From CAXBID01 sp049791475 (GTDB lineage: Bacteria > Bacteroidota > Bacteroidia > Flavobacteriales > Flavobacteriaceae), in contig JBAQZZ010000221.1 of the NCBI GenBank assembly GCA_049791475.1, positions 1 through 31,922 on the forward strand: a DNA stretch of 31,922 nucleotides, given 5' to 3'. Both the position numbers and the translations under genes were made by a program. Positions 8,887 to 16,849 of this stretch are shown here, piece after piece (position 1 is the first letter of the stretch; every line of letters begins with the position of its first letter). Below the pieces are notes generated by a model that saw only the letters and a program-made list of their open reading frames with translations, ran no database searches and was not told where the DNA came from.

Positions 8887-9205
8887 TGATAATAGCTTTA
8901 CCTAACAAAAATTGGAAAAAGCCTTATTAAAATCTAATTTCTAGGTTTTAATACCAAAAAATTAGATGAAATGACGTGTAAAAAACAGTGTAATAATCGA
9001 CGAATAGATTAACGGCAAAAATCATAGAAAAACTGCACTTTTATCGATGAAATGCATCTTTATTTCATACCATTCTTTGTGTTTTGTTTTATAACCAATA
9101 TAACGGTTTACTATCTTTTTTTAGTCTAATAAACGGTTGTTATATTTTATAAAATGGTTACTTTTTTAAAAATTAAAATTTACCATACTACTCTAATAAA
9201 AATTT

Positions 9206-9213
9206 TATCTTTG
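9206..9213 (+). promoter_or_regulatory. Candidate -7 box for argS
   Basis: TATCTTTG matches TAnnTTTG and lies 22 bases before the argS start codon at 9236. Confidence 0.55.
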
Positions 9214-9235
9214 TTCACTTAAAGCGTTATAATTA

Positions 9236-11020
9236 ATGAGCATTCAAGAGACTTTAACAACCCATGTAAAGGAAGCAGTTTTTACATTTTTTAGTGTAAA
9301 ATTAGAATCTGTAGAATTTCAAGCCACCCGAAAAGAATTTACTGGAGATATAACCGTAGTTATTTTTCCAATGTTAAGGTTTGTAAAAGGAAATCCTGTT
9401 CAAATAGGTGAAACAATTGGGAATTATTTAGTTGAAAACGTAAACGATGTAAAGTCATTTAATGTAGTAAAAGGCTTTTTGAATGTAGAGATTAGCGATT
9501 CTTATTACATCAATTTTTTTAATAATAATAAAGATACTGAAAACTATGGTTTTGTATTTCCTAAAGCAGGTGAAAAGGCTATTATGGTTGAATATTCTTC
9601 ACCTAACACGAACAAGCCTTTGCATTTAGGTCATGTAAGGAATAATTTGTTAGGGTATAGTGTCGCAGAAATTTTAAAAGCGTCAGGAAAAAAAGTGTAT
9701 AAAACTCAAATTATAAACGATAGAGGTATTCATATTTGTAAAAGTATGTTGGCTTGGAAGAAATTTGGAAATGATGAAACTCCTAAAAGTACTGGGTTAA
9801 AAGGAGACAAATTAGTTGGAAATTATTATGTAAAGTTTGACCAAGAGTATAAAAAGGAAATTCAAAGTTTAGTTGATGGCGGATTTTCTGTTGAAGGTGC
9901 TAAAACGATGGCGCCAATTTTATTAGATGCACAAGCCATGTTACGAAAATGGGAAGCTGGTGACAAAAACGTAGTAGCACTTTGGGAAAAAATGAATGGT
10001 TGGGTTTATGAAGGATTTAGCGAAACCTACAAAAATTTAGGAGTAGATTTTGATACGCTATATTACGAAAGTAACACCTATTTATTAGGCAAAGAATTTG
10101 TAGCTGAAGGTTTAAAATCTGGTGTTTTTATTAAAGAAGAAGATGGTTCGGTTTGGTGTGACTTAACTGAAGATGGACTTGATAAAAAAATAGTACAACG
10201 ATCGGACGGAACTGCGGTTTACATGACTCAAGATATTGGCACAGCCATACAACGTATTAAAGATTTTCCAGATGTTGGTGGTATGGTTTACACGGTTGGA
10301 AATGAGCAAGATTACCATTTTCAAGTATTGTTTCTAATTCTTAAAAAATTGGGGTTTGATTGGGCAAAAAATCTATATCATTTAAGTTATGGAATGGTAG
10401 ATTTACCAAGTGGAAAAATGAAAAGTAGAGAAGGTACTGTTGTTGATGCCGATGACTTAATTAATGAGATGGCAACTACGGCTGGTGAGATTTCAGAAGA
10501 ATTGGGCAAACTAGATGGTTATTCTGAAAACGAAAAACAAGAACTATATAGAGTGATTGGTTTAGGCGCTTTAAAATATCATATTTTAAAAGTAGACCCT
10601 AAAAAACGTATTTTATTTGACCCGAAAGAATCTATAGATTTTCAAGGGAATACAGGTCCTTTTATTCAATATACTTATGCCAGAATTCAAGCTATTCTTC
10701 GAAAAGCAGATTCTAATTTGAATGTAAAATTGAATACAACCGAAATAGCGCTTCACCCAAAAGAAAAGGAGCTTTTAAAGCAATTACAGATGTTTCCAGA
10801 AGTTGTTCAGAATGCAGCAACACAGCATAGTCCCGCTTTAGTAGCAAATTATACTTATGATTTGGTTAAAGAGTTTAATTCTTTTTATCAAAATGTATCT
10901 ATTTTAGGAGCTGATAATGAAAATGAAAAAGTATTTAGAATACAATTGTCAAAAGTGGTGGCGCAAACCATTAAAAATGGATTTAGAATATTGGGCATTC
11001 AGGTGCCTAATCGTATGTAG
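9236..11020 (+). CDS. argS: Arginyl-tRNA synthetase
   Basis: ArgRS charges tRNA-Arg with arginine in the cytoplasm. It is a 594-residue class I synthetase. Residues 1-90 match the N-terminal Add-1 tRNA-binding domain. The catalytic core begins with VEYSSPNTNKPLHLGHVRNN, whose HLGH (130-133) is the class I HIGH motif, and the KMSKS-like loop is KMKSREG (394-400). The C-terminal anticodon-binding (DALR) domain includes FIQYTYARIQAILRK. Length and ends are normal. A -7 box lies upstream and a hairpin terminator downstream, so it is probably a single-gene unit. Confidence 0.97.
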   Translation: MSIQETLTTHVKEAVFTFFSVKLESVEFQATRKEFTGDITVVIFPMLRFVKGNPVQIGETIGNYLVENVNDVKSFNVVKGFLNVEISDSYYINFFNNNKDTENYGFVFPKAGEKAIMVEYSSPNTNKPLHLGHVRNNLLGYSVAEILKASGKKVYKTQIINDRGIHICKSMLAWKKFGNDETPKSTGLKGDKLVGNYYVKFDQEYKKEIQSLVDGGFSVEGAKTMAPILLDAQAMLRKWEAGDKNVVALWEKMNGWVYEGFSETYKNLGVDFDTLYYESNTYLLGKEFVAEGLKSGVFIKEEDGSVWCDLTEDGLDKKIVQRSDGTAVYMTQDIGTAIQRIKDFPDVGGMVYTVGNEQDYHFQVLFLILKKLGFDWAKNLYHLSYGMVDLPSGKMKSREGTVVDADDLINEMATTAGEISEELGKLDGYSENEKQELYRVIGLGALKYHILKVDPKKRILFDPKESIDFQGNTGPFIQYTYARIQAILRKADSNLNVKLNTTEIALHPKEKELLKQLQMFPEVVQNAATQHSPALVANYTYDLVKEFNSFYQNVSILGADNENEKVFRIQLSKVVAQTIKNGFRILGIQVPNRM

Positions 11021-11056
11021 AATTTCCTTTTAATCTAACTTCAAATCAATTATAAT

Positions 11057-11086
11057 AAAAAAACTGCTTTTTAAAGCAGCTTTTTT
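11057..11086. terminator. Bidirectional terminator between argS and sodC
   Basis: CTGCTTT (11064-11070) pairs with AAAGCAG (11073-11079). An A run precedes and a T run follows, so the hairpin can terminate argS on the plus strand and the converging superoxide dismutase gene on the minus strand. Confidence 0.8.
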
Positions 11087-11106
11087 ATTTGATATTATTT
11101 TGATTA

Positions 11107-11676
11107 TTACTCTATTATACCTGCACAACTCACTCTAGCGCCTGCAGCACCAGATGGTTGAGATGTAAAATCGTCTGTTCCAGCATGTACAATAATACCT
11201 TTGCCTAAAATATTTTTGGTATCATCGTCACATCCAATACACCATTCATCTGTTGCAAATGAAATTGTGCCATTTCCATCTTCATCTGCTGTGAAATTTC
11301 CAATATCGCCTTTATGATAACCAGCGTCGTCTCCCCATTTACCATGTTGTTGTGCTGTTGGATTCCAATGTCCACCAGCTGATGATCCATCATCAGAAGA
11401 ACAATCCGAAGACGCATGAATATGTATAGCATGTTCACCAGCTTCTAAGCCGCTTATGGTTGTCAACATGCTTACCATGCCGTTATCTTCTGTAAAAACC
11501 ACATGTCCACTTACATTACTATCGCTTTTAGCAGCCAAAGCCATAGTCACTTTTTTAGGTGTCACAACTTCGGTTTCAATAACTTCAACTTCTTCAATTA
11601 CAGTTTCTTTTTTTTCATTTTTACAAGCCACAAAACTTAAGGCTAATACAATTATTAGGAAGCTTATTTTTTTCAT
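11107..11676 (-). CDS. sodC: Cu/Zn superoxide dismutase, lipoprotein
   Basis: This enzyme converts superoxide to oxygen and hydrogen peroxide outside the cytoplasm. The chosen start at 11676 gives a classic lipoprotein signal, MKKISFLIIVLALSFVAC, ending in the acylated Cys; the in-frame start at 11730 would bury it behind 18 extra residues. A Glu/Val-rich linker leads to the SodC domain. Copper and zinc ligands are recognisable in HAIHIHASSD, GGHWNPTAQQHG and DDAGYHKGDIGN, then IVHAGTDD, and the conserved active-site Arg and a disulfide Cys lie in GARVSCAGI. Mature protein is probably on the periplasmic face of a membrane. It is divergent from hemN and converges on argS over a shared terminator. 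All metal ligands appear intact. Confidence 0.93.
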   Translation of the reverse strand: MKKISFLIIVLALSFVACKNEKKETVIEEVEVIETEVVTPKKVTMALAAKSDSNVSGHVVFTEDNGMVSMLTTISGLEAGEHAIHIHASSDCSSDDGSSAGGHWNPTAQQHGKWGDDAGYHKGDIGNFTADEDGNGTISFATDEWCIGCDDDTKNILGKGIIVHAGTDDFTSQPSGAAGARVSCAGIIE

Positions 11677-11699
11677 AATTATTAAATTTTTATTTATCC

Positions 11700-11707
11700 G
11701 AAAGTTA
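11700..11707 (-). promoter_or_regulatory. Candidate -7 box for sodC
   Basis: Read on the minus strand this is TAACTTTC, one base off TAnnTTTG, 23 bases before the lipoprotein start codon. A TTG lies 20 bases further upstream (complement of 11728-11730). It supports the shorter start. Confidence 0.35.
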
Positions 11708-11739
11708 AGCGTTTCATAAACCAATTGCAAATATTCTAC

Positions 11740-11753
11740 ATGACATATATCAT
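11740..11753. promoter_or_regulatory. FNR-like operator upstream of hemN
   Basis: ATGACATATATCAT is a near-perfect palindrome with a TGA-N6-TCA core, the same spacing as E. coli FNR sites (TTGAT-N4-ATCAA). It lies exactly 22 bases before the hemN -7 box, centring it near -40, the usual class II activator position. In its 20-base context (11738-11757) it is identical to the site in front of ccoI read in the direction of ccoI transcription. Confidence 0.75.
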
Positions 11754-11775
11754 ATTTTAAGATTAAGGATTCTTA

Positions 11776-11783
11776 TATTTTTG
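11776..11783 (+). promoter_or_regulatory. -7 box for hemN
   Basis: TATTTTTG matches TAnnTTTG fully and lies 18 bases before the hemN ATG at 11802. It overlaps the upstream TTG at 11781, which therefore cannot be the start codon. No -33 TTG is present; the palindrome occupies that position, which fits activator dependence. Confidence 0.65.
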
Positions 11784-11801
11784 ATTTATAAATGTTTAGG
11801 T

Positions 11802-13166
11802 ATGTTAAACACATTAGTAAATAAATACAACGTGGCAGGTCCACGTTATACAAGCTATCCTACGGTTCCGTACTGGAATCAAGATACGTTTTCTCTAAAA
11901 AACTGGAAGACCTCTTTAGTAAAATCATTTAAAGAAAGTAATTCAAAGGAAGGGATAAGTCTTTACATTCATTTACCTTATTGTGAAAGTTTGTGCACAT
12001 TTTGCGGTTGTAATAAACGTATTACTAAGCAACATCAGGTTGAATCACCTTATATAAATGCAGTTTTGAAAGAATGGCAATTATATTTAGAATTGTTTGA
12101 TGAAAAACCTATAATTAAAGAATTACATCTCGGTGGTGGCACCCCAACTTTTTTTAGTCCCGAAAATTTAAAGTATTTAATTAATGGTATTTTAAGACAT
12201 TGCGAACTTGCTGAAAATTATGAATTTAGTTTTGAAGGACACCCTAATAATACAACTCGCGAACATTTGCAAGCACTATACGATGTTGGTTTTAGACGCG
12301 TAAGTTACGGCGTGCAGGATTATAATGAAACAGTACAAAAGGCTATACATAGAATTCAACCTTTTAAAAATGTAAAACGAGCTACCAAAATTGCTAGAGA
12401 AATAGGTTATACATCAATTGGGCATGATATTATTTTTGGGTTGCCGTTTCAAACGATAGACCATGTAAAAGAAACGATTTTAAAAACTAAGGAATTGCTT
12501 CCAGACCGTCTGGCATTTTATAGTTATGCACATGTGCCTTGGATAAAGGGAAATGGGCAACGCGGTTTCAAAGATTCTGATTTACCATCTGCTGAATTAA
12601 AAAGAAAGCAATACGAATTAGGTAAAGCATTACTCAAAGAAGTTGGATATCATGAAATTGGTATGGATCATTTTGCATTAACCACCGATTCGCTTTATGA
12701 ATCGCTTATTACCAATAAATTACATAGAAATTTTATGGGTTATACAGCATCAAAAACTCAAGCTATGATTGGTTTAGGCGTATCTTCAATTAGTGATAGT
12801 TGGTATGGATTTTCTCAAAATGTAAAAGGTGTAGAGAGTTATTTTAACCTACTAGAAGATAATATTTTACCCGTATATAGAGGGCATATATTGAATAAAG
12901 AAGATTTGGTTATTAGAAAACATATTCTTAACTTAATGTGTCAGTTTAAAACAACATGGACAAACGAAAACTTATATTTTAAAGAACTTCCAGATACTTT
13001 GATGCGATTAAAGGAAATGGAGATTGATGGATTACTCCATATAAACTCGAATAGTATTGAGGTAACTACAAAAGGGCAACCATTTATAAGAAATATTTGT
13101 ATGGCTTTTGATATGCTACTACTTAGAAAACAACCAGATAATCAGCTGTTTTCAATGACTGTTTAA
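11802..13166 (+). CDS. hemN: Oxygen-independent coproporphyrinogen III oxidase (HemN)
   Basis: HemN decarboxylates coproporphyrinogen III to protoporphyrinogen IX by radical SAM chemistry, allowing haem synthesis without oxygen. With the ATG at 11802 the protein has 454 residues and the normal N-terminus (MLNTLVNKYNVAGPRYTSYP). The iron-sulfur motif CESLCTFCGC places cysteines at 61, 65, 68 and 70, which includes the extra Cys typical of true HemN. LGGGTPTFF is the SAM-binding GGGTP motif. An in-frame TTG at 11781 lies inside the -7 box and is rejected. The FNR-like palindrome upstream suggests low-oxygen induction, and the stress-protein gene starts 15 bases after the stop, so the two are probably co-transcribed. 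Confidence 0.95.
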   Translation: MLNTLVNKYNVAGPRYTSYPTVPYWNQDTFSLKNWKTSLVKSFKESNSKEGISLYIHLPYCESLCTFCGCNKRITKQHQVESPYINAVLKEWQLYLELFDEKPIIKELHLGGGTPTFFSPENLKYLINGILRHCELAENYEFSFEGHPNNTTREHLQALYDVGFRRVSYGVQDYNETVQKAIHRIQPFKNVKRATKIAREIGYTSIGHDIIFGLPFQTIDHVKETILKTKELLPDRLAFYSYAHVPWIKGNGQRGFKDSDLPSAELKRKQYELGKALLKEVGYHEIGMDHFALTTDSLYESLITNKLHRNFMGYTASKTQAMIGLGVSSISDSWYGFSQNVKGVESYFNLLEDNILPVYRGHILNKEDLVIRKHILNLMCQFKTTWTNENLYFKELPDTLMRLKEMEIDGLLHINSNSIEVTTKGQPFIRNICMAFDMLLLRKQPDNQLFSMTV

Positions 13167-13181
13167 CTTAAAAATGAAATT

Positions 13182-14015
13182 ATGAAAAAAATTATTGTAC
13201 CCATAGATTTTTCTGAACATTCAGAATACGCATTAAAAACTGCAGCTAAATTAGCAACGAAGAATAATGCCGAATTAATTGTGTTACATATGTTGGAAAT
13301 GTCTGATATTATGTTATCGGCTTCCGATGGACTTCAAAATCAAAAAGCTGTATTTTTTATGAAATTGGCGGAACAGAAATTTGAAAAATTCCTTGATCAG
13401 GATTTCTTAAAGGATGTAAATGTAACACCTATTATTAAACATTTTAAAGTGTTTAGTGAAGTTAATGATGTTGCTAAAAAGCATAATGCAGATTTAGTAG
13501 TCATGGGTTCTCATGGCACAAGTGGAGTAATGGAATTTTTTGTTGGTTCTAACACTGAACGTGTCGTTAGAAATTCTGAAATTCCTGTTTTAGTTGTTAA
13601 AAATAATGTGTCACAAATAAATTTTGATGTTGTAACTTTTGCTTGTGATTTTTCTAAAGAATCTATTCCAAGTTATAAAAAAGCGGTTAAGATGTTTGAA
13701 AAAACAGGATCAAAAATGTATTTGGTTTATGTAAACTTACCTAATGACAGGTTTAAAAGCTCATTAGAAATAGAAAAACGCGTTGTTGATTTTTTGATTG
13801 AAGCAGATGGAAACATAGATAGAATGGAAGATGTAAATTATGTTTCTGATTATACTATTGAGGATGGAATTTTAAATTTTTCAAATAAAATAGGCGCAGA
13901 TATTATAGCGATACCAACACATGGTAAAAAAGGGTTAGCCCACTTTTTTGAAGGTAGCGTAGGTGAAGATGTAGCAAATCATGCCACATTACCTGTTATA
14001 ACTTTTAAGATATAA
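13182..14015 (+). CDS. Universal stress protein with two UspA domains
   Basis: This 277-residue cytoplasmic protein has two tandem Usp domains (about 1-145 and 148-277). Each carries the end of the ATP-binding signature G-x2-G-x9-G-[ST]: GSHGTSGVMEFFVGSNTERVV in the first and THGKKGLAHFFEGSVGEDV in the second. The N-terminal KKIIVPIDFSEHSEYAL is the typical first strand with its conserved Asp. Such proteins bind nucleotides and help survival under starvation or low oxygen; the molecular role here is not known. It starts 15 bases after hemN with no promoter between, so it probably shares the hemN transcript and its FNR-like control. A hairpin terminator follows. Confidence 0.93.
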   Translation: MKKIIVPIDFSEHSEYALKTAAKLATKNNAELIVLHMLEMSDIMLSASDGLQNQKAVFFMKLAEQKFEKFLDQDFLKDVNVTPIIKHFKVFSEVNDVAKKHNADLVVMGSHGTSGVMEFFVGSNTERVVRNSEIPVLVVKNNVSQINFDVVTFACDFSKESIPSYKKAVKMFEKTGSKMYLVYVNLPNDRFKSSLEIEKRVVDFLIEADGNIDRMEDVNYVSDYTIEDGILNFSNKIGADIIAIPTHGKKGLAHFFEGSVGEDVANHATLPVITFKI

Positions 14016-14040
14016 CGTGGTTTACTAATAAGATTGACTA

Positions 14041-14074
14041 AAAAAAGGAGTGAATAATAGTTTGCTCCTTTTTT
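14041..14074. terminator. Bidirectional terminator between usp and the TolC-type gene
   Basis: AAAAAAGGAG (14041-14050) pairs with CTCCTTTTTT (14065-14074), with a 14-base loop that can pair partly. It lies between converging genes and can serve both. Confidence 0.75.
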
Positions 14075-14084
14075 ATTAATGAGT

Positions 14085-15488
14085 TCAATTTAAATCAACA
14101 TCAGAAATAGCGAGCACATTAAATAAACCAGCTTTTGTATTAAAGAAATTATTCTCTAATTCAATAGCCTTTAGTTTGGCATCTATTAATTTAGACTCTC
14201 TTGAGTTTACTAAAAATAAAGAGCTTTCACCTAAAAAAAATTTTCGTTCTTCAGCTTTTAACATGGTGCCATAATCGTCAACAATGACTCTAGTGAATTT
14301 GTTTTGAGACACAAAAGATTGCAATTCTTGGTTTATCGCATCAATTTTATTTTTTAGAGTAACTTCTGTTGATTGAATTTCAAATTTTGTATCCTGCATT
14401 TTAATTTTTGCCAATCTTAAATCGCCACGTTCTTTTCTTAAAAAAAGCGGAAAGCTAATATTTAATCCGCTTTTGTAAGCCGATGTGCTAAATGAGCGTG
14501 CAATATCTGGCGTTTCCGATAAAAAATTATATTGTAAATCTATTTGAGGAAGCAAATTATTCAGTTTTAACCGTCTTTCAATATTTAAACTTTGCAATTT
14601 ATAGTCTAAAGATTGAAGTTTTGGGTGACTAGTAATATCTAAGGTTTCAATATCTAATTCTGATGTATTCAAAGTCACATCCACAGATTGAAAAGTATCG
14701 ACATCTGGAATAACATTATCCTTTATTTCTATTGGTGTATTTTCATTTAGCCATAAATAGTTAGAAAGTTCTAAGGATGATTTTACAAATTTAATTCGAG
14801 ACTTTTCTAAATTTAGTTTTCTGTCGTTTAAAGCAATTCGCGCTTCAACGGTATCAATTGCTGGCATTTCACCTTCTCTATAGCTTCTTTTAATACCTTC
14901 AAAACGCATTTTAGCATTCACTAAAAAATCTTCATAAACACGTTTTTCATTGTACGTTTTTAGCCAATTAAAATACGTTAAAGTAGCTTCGTATAGAATA
15001 TTATTAACAAGTAATTGTCTATCCATTTTGGCTTGCTTCACAAACATTTTAGACTGTTTTAACATCGCCATACGTTTGTTAATAAGAAAGCCACGGGCAA
15101 CAGAAACAGAAACACCAGCACTATATAAACCATCTTCGGGTAGACTTCCTTCTGGATTTAAAAAGAAACCGTCATTTTCTTCAAAGTTTCCTTTTAACTC
15201 CACACCATACCAAGTAGGTATTTTAAAAGCAGCATTTAGTTTATCATAATATTCGGTGTTTTTAAACTTTTTTCTATCGTAGTCCACTTCTAATTTTGGG
15301 TCGAATACGCCACGAGCTTTTAGTAACTTAGCTTCACTTTCATTAATTATTAAATTGGCCTGTTTTACTATAGGATGAAATGTTTTTACGTACCCCAAAT
15401 ATTCAGATAAGCTAATAACTGACGTGCTATCTTGAGCTACCAGAATACTACTTATTAATATGCAGATGCTGACTAGAAAATTTCTCAT
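14085..15488 (-). CDS. TolC-family outer-membrane channel protein
   Basis: A 467-residue protein with a signal peptide (residues 1-19, ending LVAQ) and the long amphipathic, coiled-coil helices of the outer membrane efflux protein family, in two repeats (about 25-230 and 265-460). Examples are HPIVKQANLIINESEAKLLKA, near the N-terminus, and FEIQSTEVTLKNKIDAINQEL in the second half. TolC-type trimers form a tunnel from periplasm to exterior for tripartite exporters. It is last in a four-gene operon with TetR, ABC and HlyD-type genes; its start overlaps the HlyD stop by 4 bases (ATGA), which indicates translational coupling. The exported substrate cannot be inferred. Confidence 0.9.
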   Translation of the reverse strand: MRNFLVSICILISSILVAQDSTSVISLSEYLGYVKTFHPIVKQANLIINESEAKLLKARGVFDPKLEVDYDRKKFKNTEYYDKLNAAFKIPTWYGVELKGNFEENDGFFLNPEGSLPEDGLYSAGVSVSVARGFLINKRMAMLKQSKMFVKQAKMDRQLLVNNILYEATLTYFNWLKTYNEKRVYEDFLVNAKMRFEGIKRSYREGEMPAIDTVEARIALNDRKLNLEKSRIKFVKSSLELSNYLWLNENTPIEIKDNVIPDVDTFQSVDVTLNTSELDIETLDITSHPKLQSLDYKLQSLNIERRLKLNNLLPQIDLQYNFLSETPDIARSFSTSAYKSGLNISFPLFLRKERGDLRLAKIKMQDTKFEIQSTEVTLKNKIDAINQELQSFVSQNKFTRVIVDDYGTMLKAEERKFFLGESSLFLVNSRESKLIDAKLKAIELENNFFNTKAGLFNVLAISDVDLN

Positions 15489-16846
15489 TTCATATCTTTT
15501 TTTGAGTCTATCTGTTTACTGCCTTCAGGTTTGTAATAGTTAGGAGGGAAACTGTTTATTTGTCGCCATAATTCAAACCAAATAGGCACATCTTCTAGTA
15601 AAGCAATGGTACGAGCACCTGAGCCTACTCGAATGGCTTTAGGCCATGTATGGTCCGTTTCATCAGGTGCTAATAGGATTCTATATTTTCCGTTATCACT
15701 TATAAAGTTTTCGATAGCCACTACTTTAGCACCATAAGTACCATAGGATACATTAGGCCAACCGCTAAACACAATTGCCGGCCAACCATCAAATTGAACA
15801 CGAACCTTTTCATCTAAGTGTAAAAGTGGTAAATCTATTGGCCTTACAAAGGTTTCAACGGCTAAATCGTATTGCGCTGGCATGATACCAACTAATTTTT
15901 CACCTTCTTTAAAGGTTACGCCAATACCACCTGTTAAGGCTTTATTTATGTAGCCATTTTGAGGTGCGGTTACATGAAGTAAGCTATTTCGCATTTTGTA
16001 ATTCGTGGATTGGTTTTCCAGTTTTGTTACTTGTGCTTTGGCATCAAAACCACTAGATTGTGCGGTGTACATATCGCTTTGTGCTTTCGATATTTTATCG
16101 GCATATTGTGCAGTAATACTTGAAAGTTCAATTTGCGCATTTATCACTTCGTTTTGGCTTGCCAAATATTTATTTTCTTGAGAAATAAGTTTAGCTTGTG
16201 TTTCTTGAAGTTTTAAGCGTTTTTCTTCTACATCTTTTACCGCTTTTAAACCCTCATCTTGCAAGGTTTGAATTCGGTTAAATTGAGTTTCAGCAATTTT
16301 AATATTCGTTTTGGCAGCTTCCAAATCGATACTATCACTTTTTACCTTTAAGCGCGATTGTAAAAGCTTATTTTTTGTTTGCTGCATTTTTAATTTTTGC
16401 TCGTTCATCAAAGCTGAAACTTGCCTGTTTAAAGCATCTACTTTTCCGCCGTAAGCCACTACAGATGATGATTTCGCTTCAATTTGTTCGTTAGTTCTCT
16501 CTACTAATTTAGCATCAAAATAGTCACTTTTTACTTCAGAAATTCTTAAAATAGTATCGCCTTTTTTTACATAATCACCTTCTTGCACAAACCATTCTTC
16601 AATACGTCCTGGAATTTGCGATTGTATAGTTTGTGGACGCTGATCTGGTTTTAATGTAGTTACCAAACCTTGTCCAGTTATATTCTGTGTCCAAGGTAAA
16701 AACAACACGATAATTAGAATAATAGCTGCAGCCAATAAAAACCTGTTAAAGTACTTGTAATACTTAACATTCATGATGTTTTTTCCAGACTTATACTGCG
16801 CTAAGTCTATTTGTTTATTTAGTTGGTTATGAGATATATTGAGCAT
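15485..16846 (-). CDS. HlyD-family membrane fusion (adaptor) protein
   Basis: This periplasmic adaptor would link the ABC protein to the TolC-type channel. The 453 residues show a cytoplasmic N-terminus of about 33 residues, one transmembrane helix (34-51), a lipoyl/biotinyl-like half motif (QTIQSQIPGRIEEWFVQEGD, about 72-91), a long alpha-helical coiled-coil hairpin (about 115-285), the second lipoyl half (LLHVTAPQNGYINKALTGG) and beta-barrel domains. The N-terminal membrane anchor and long hairpin resemble adaptors of type I secretion or peptide exporters. The gene starts 3 bases after the ABC gene stop and overlaps the TolC-type gene by 4 bases. Confidence in the family is high; the cargo is unknown. 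Confidence 0.92.
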   Translation of the reverse strand: MLNISHNQLNKQIDLAQYKSGKNIMNVKYYKYFNRFLLAAAIILIIVLFLPWTQNITGQGLVTTLKPDQRPQTIQSQIPGRIEEWFVQEGDYVKKGDTILRISEVKSDYFDAKLVERTNEQIEAKSSSVVAYGGKVDALNRQVSALMNEQKLKMQQTKNKLLQSRLKVKSDSIDLEAAKTNIKIAETQFNRIQTLQDEGLKAVKDVEEKRLKLQETQAKLISQENKYLASQNEVINAQIELSSITAQYADKISKAQSDMYTAQSSGFDAKAQVTKLENQSTNYKMRNSLLHVTAPQNGYINKALTGGIGVTFKEGEKLVGIMPAQYDLAVETFVRPIDLPLLHLDEKVRVQFDGWPAIVFSGWPNVSYGTYGAKVVAIENFISDNGKYRILLAPDETDHTWPKAIRVGSGARTIALLEDVPIWFELWRQINSFPPNYYKPEGSKQIDSKKDMK

Positions 16847-16849
16847 AAC

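Larger units (their letters stand above)
8762..9235. other. 474-bp intergenic region rich in inverted repeats
   Basis: This gap lies between the divergent histidine-kinase and argS genes. It contains an 18-bp perfect palindrome at 8869-8886, with a further ATTGGAAA half-site near 8911. A hairpin with 9-bp arms ATCTAATTT/AAATTAGAT lies at 8932-8967, and a 7-bp inverted repeat ATGAAAT/ATTTCAT at 9047-9068. AACGGTT occurs twice within about 9100-9140, and an argS -7 box lies near the end. No convincing small ORF was found. It could hold a leader RNA or operators; neither is demonstrated. Confidence 0.6.

Noticed and set aside
8762..9235. tRNA or riboswitch upstream of argS
   Set aside because: No cloverleaf, CCA end or recognised riboswitch core could be identified by eye; only generic hairpins are present.
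11677..11730. Longer N-terminus for the superoxide dismutase
   Set aside because: It would hide a complete lipoprotein signal peptide; the ATG at 11676 gives the lipobox at the correct distance.
11781..11801. Upstream TTG start for hemN adding seven residues
   Set aside because: The TTG lies inside the full-match -7 box (11776-11783), and the ATG at 11802 gives the usual HemN N-terminus.
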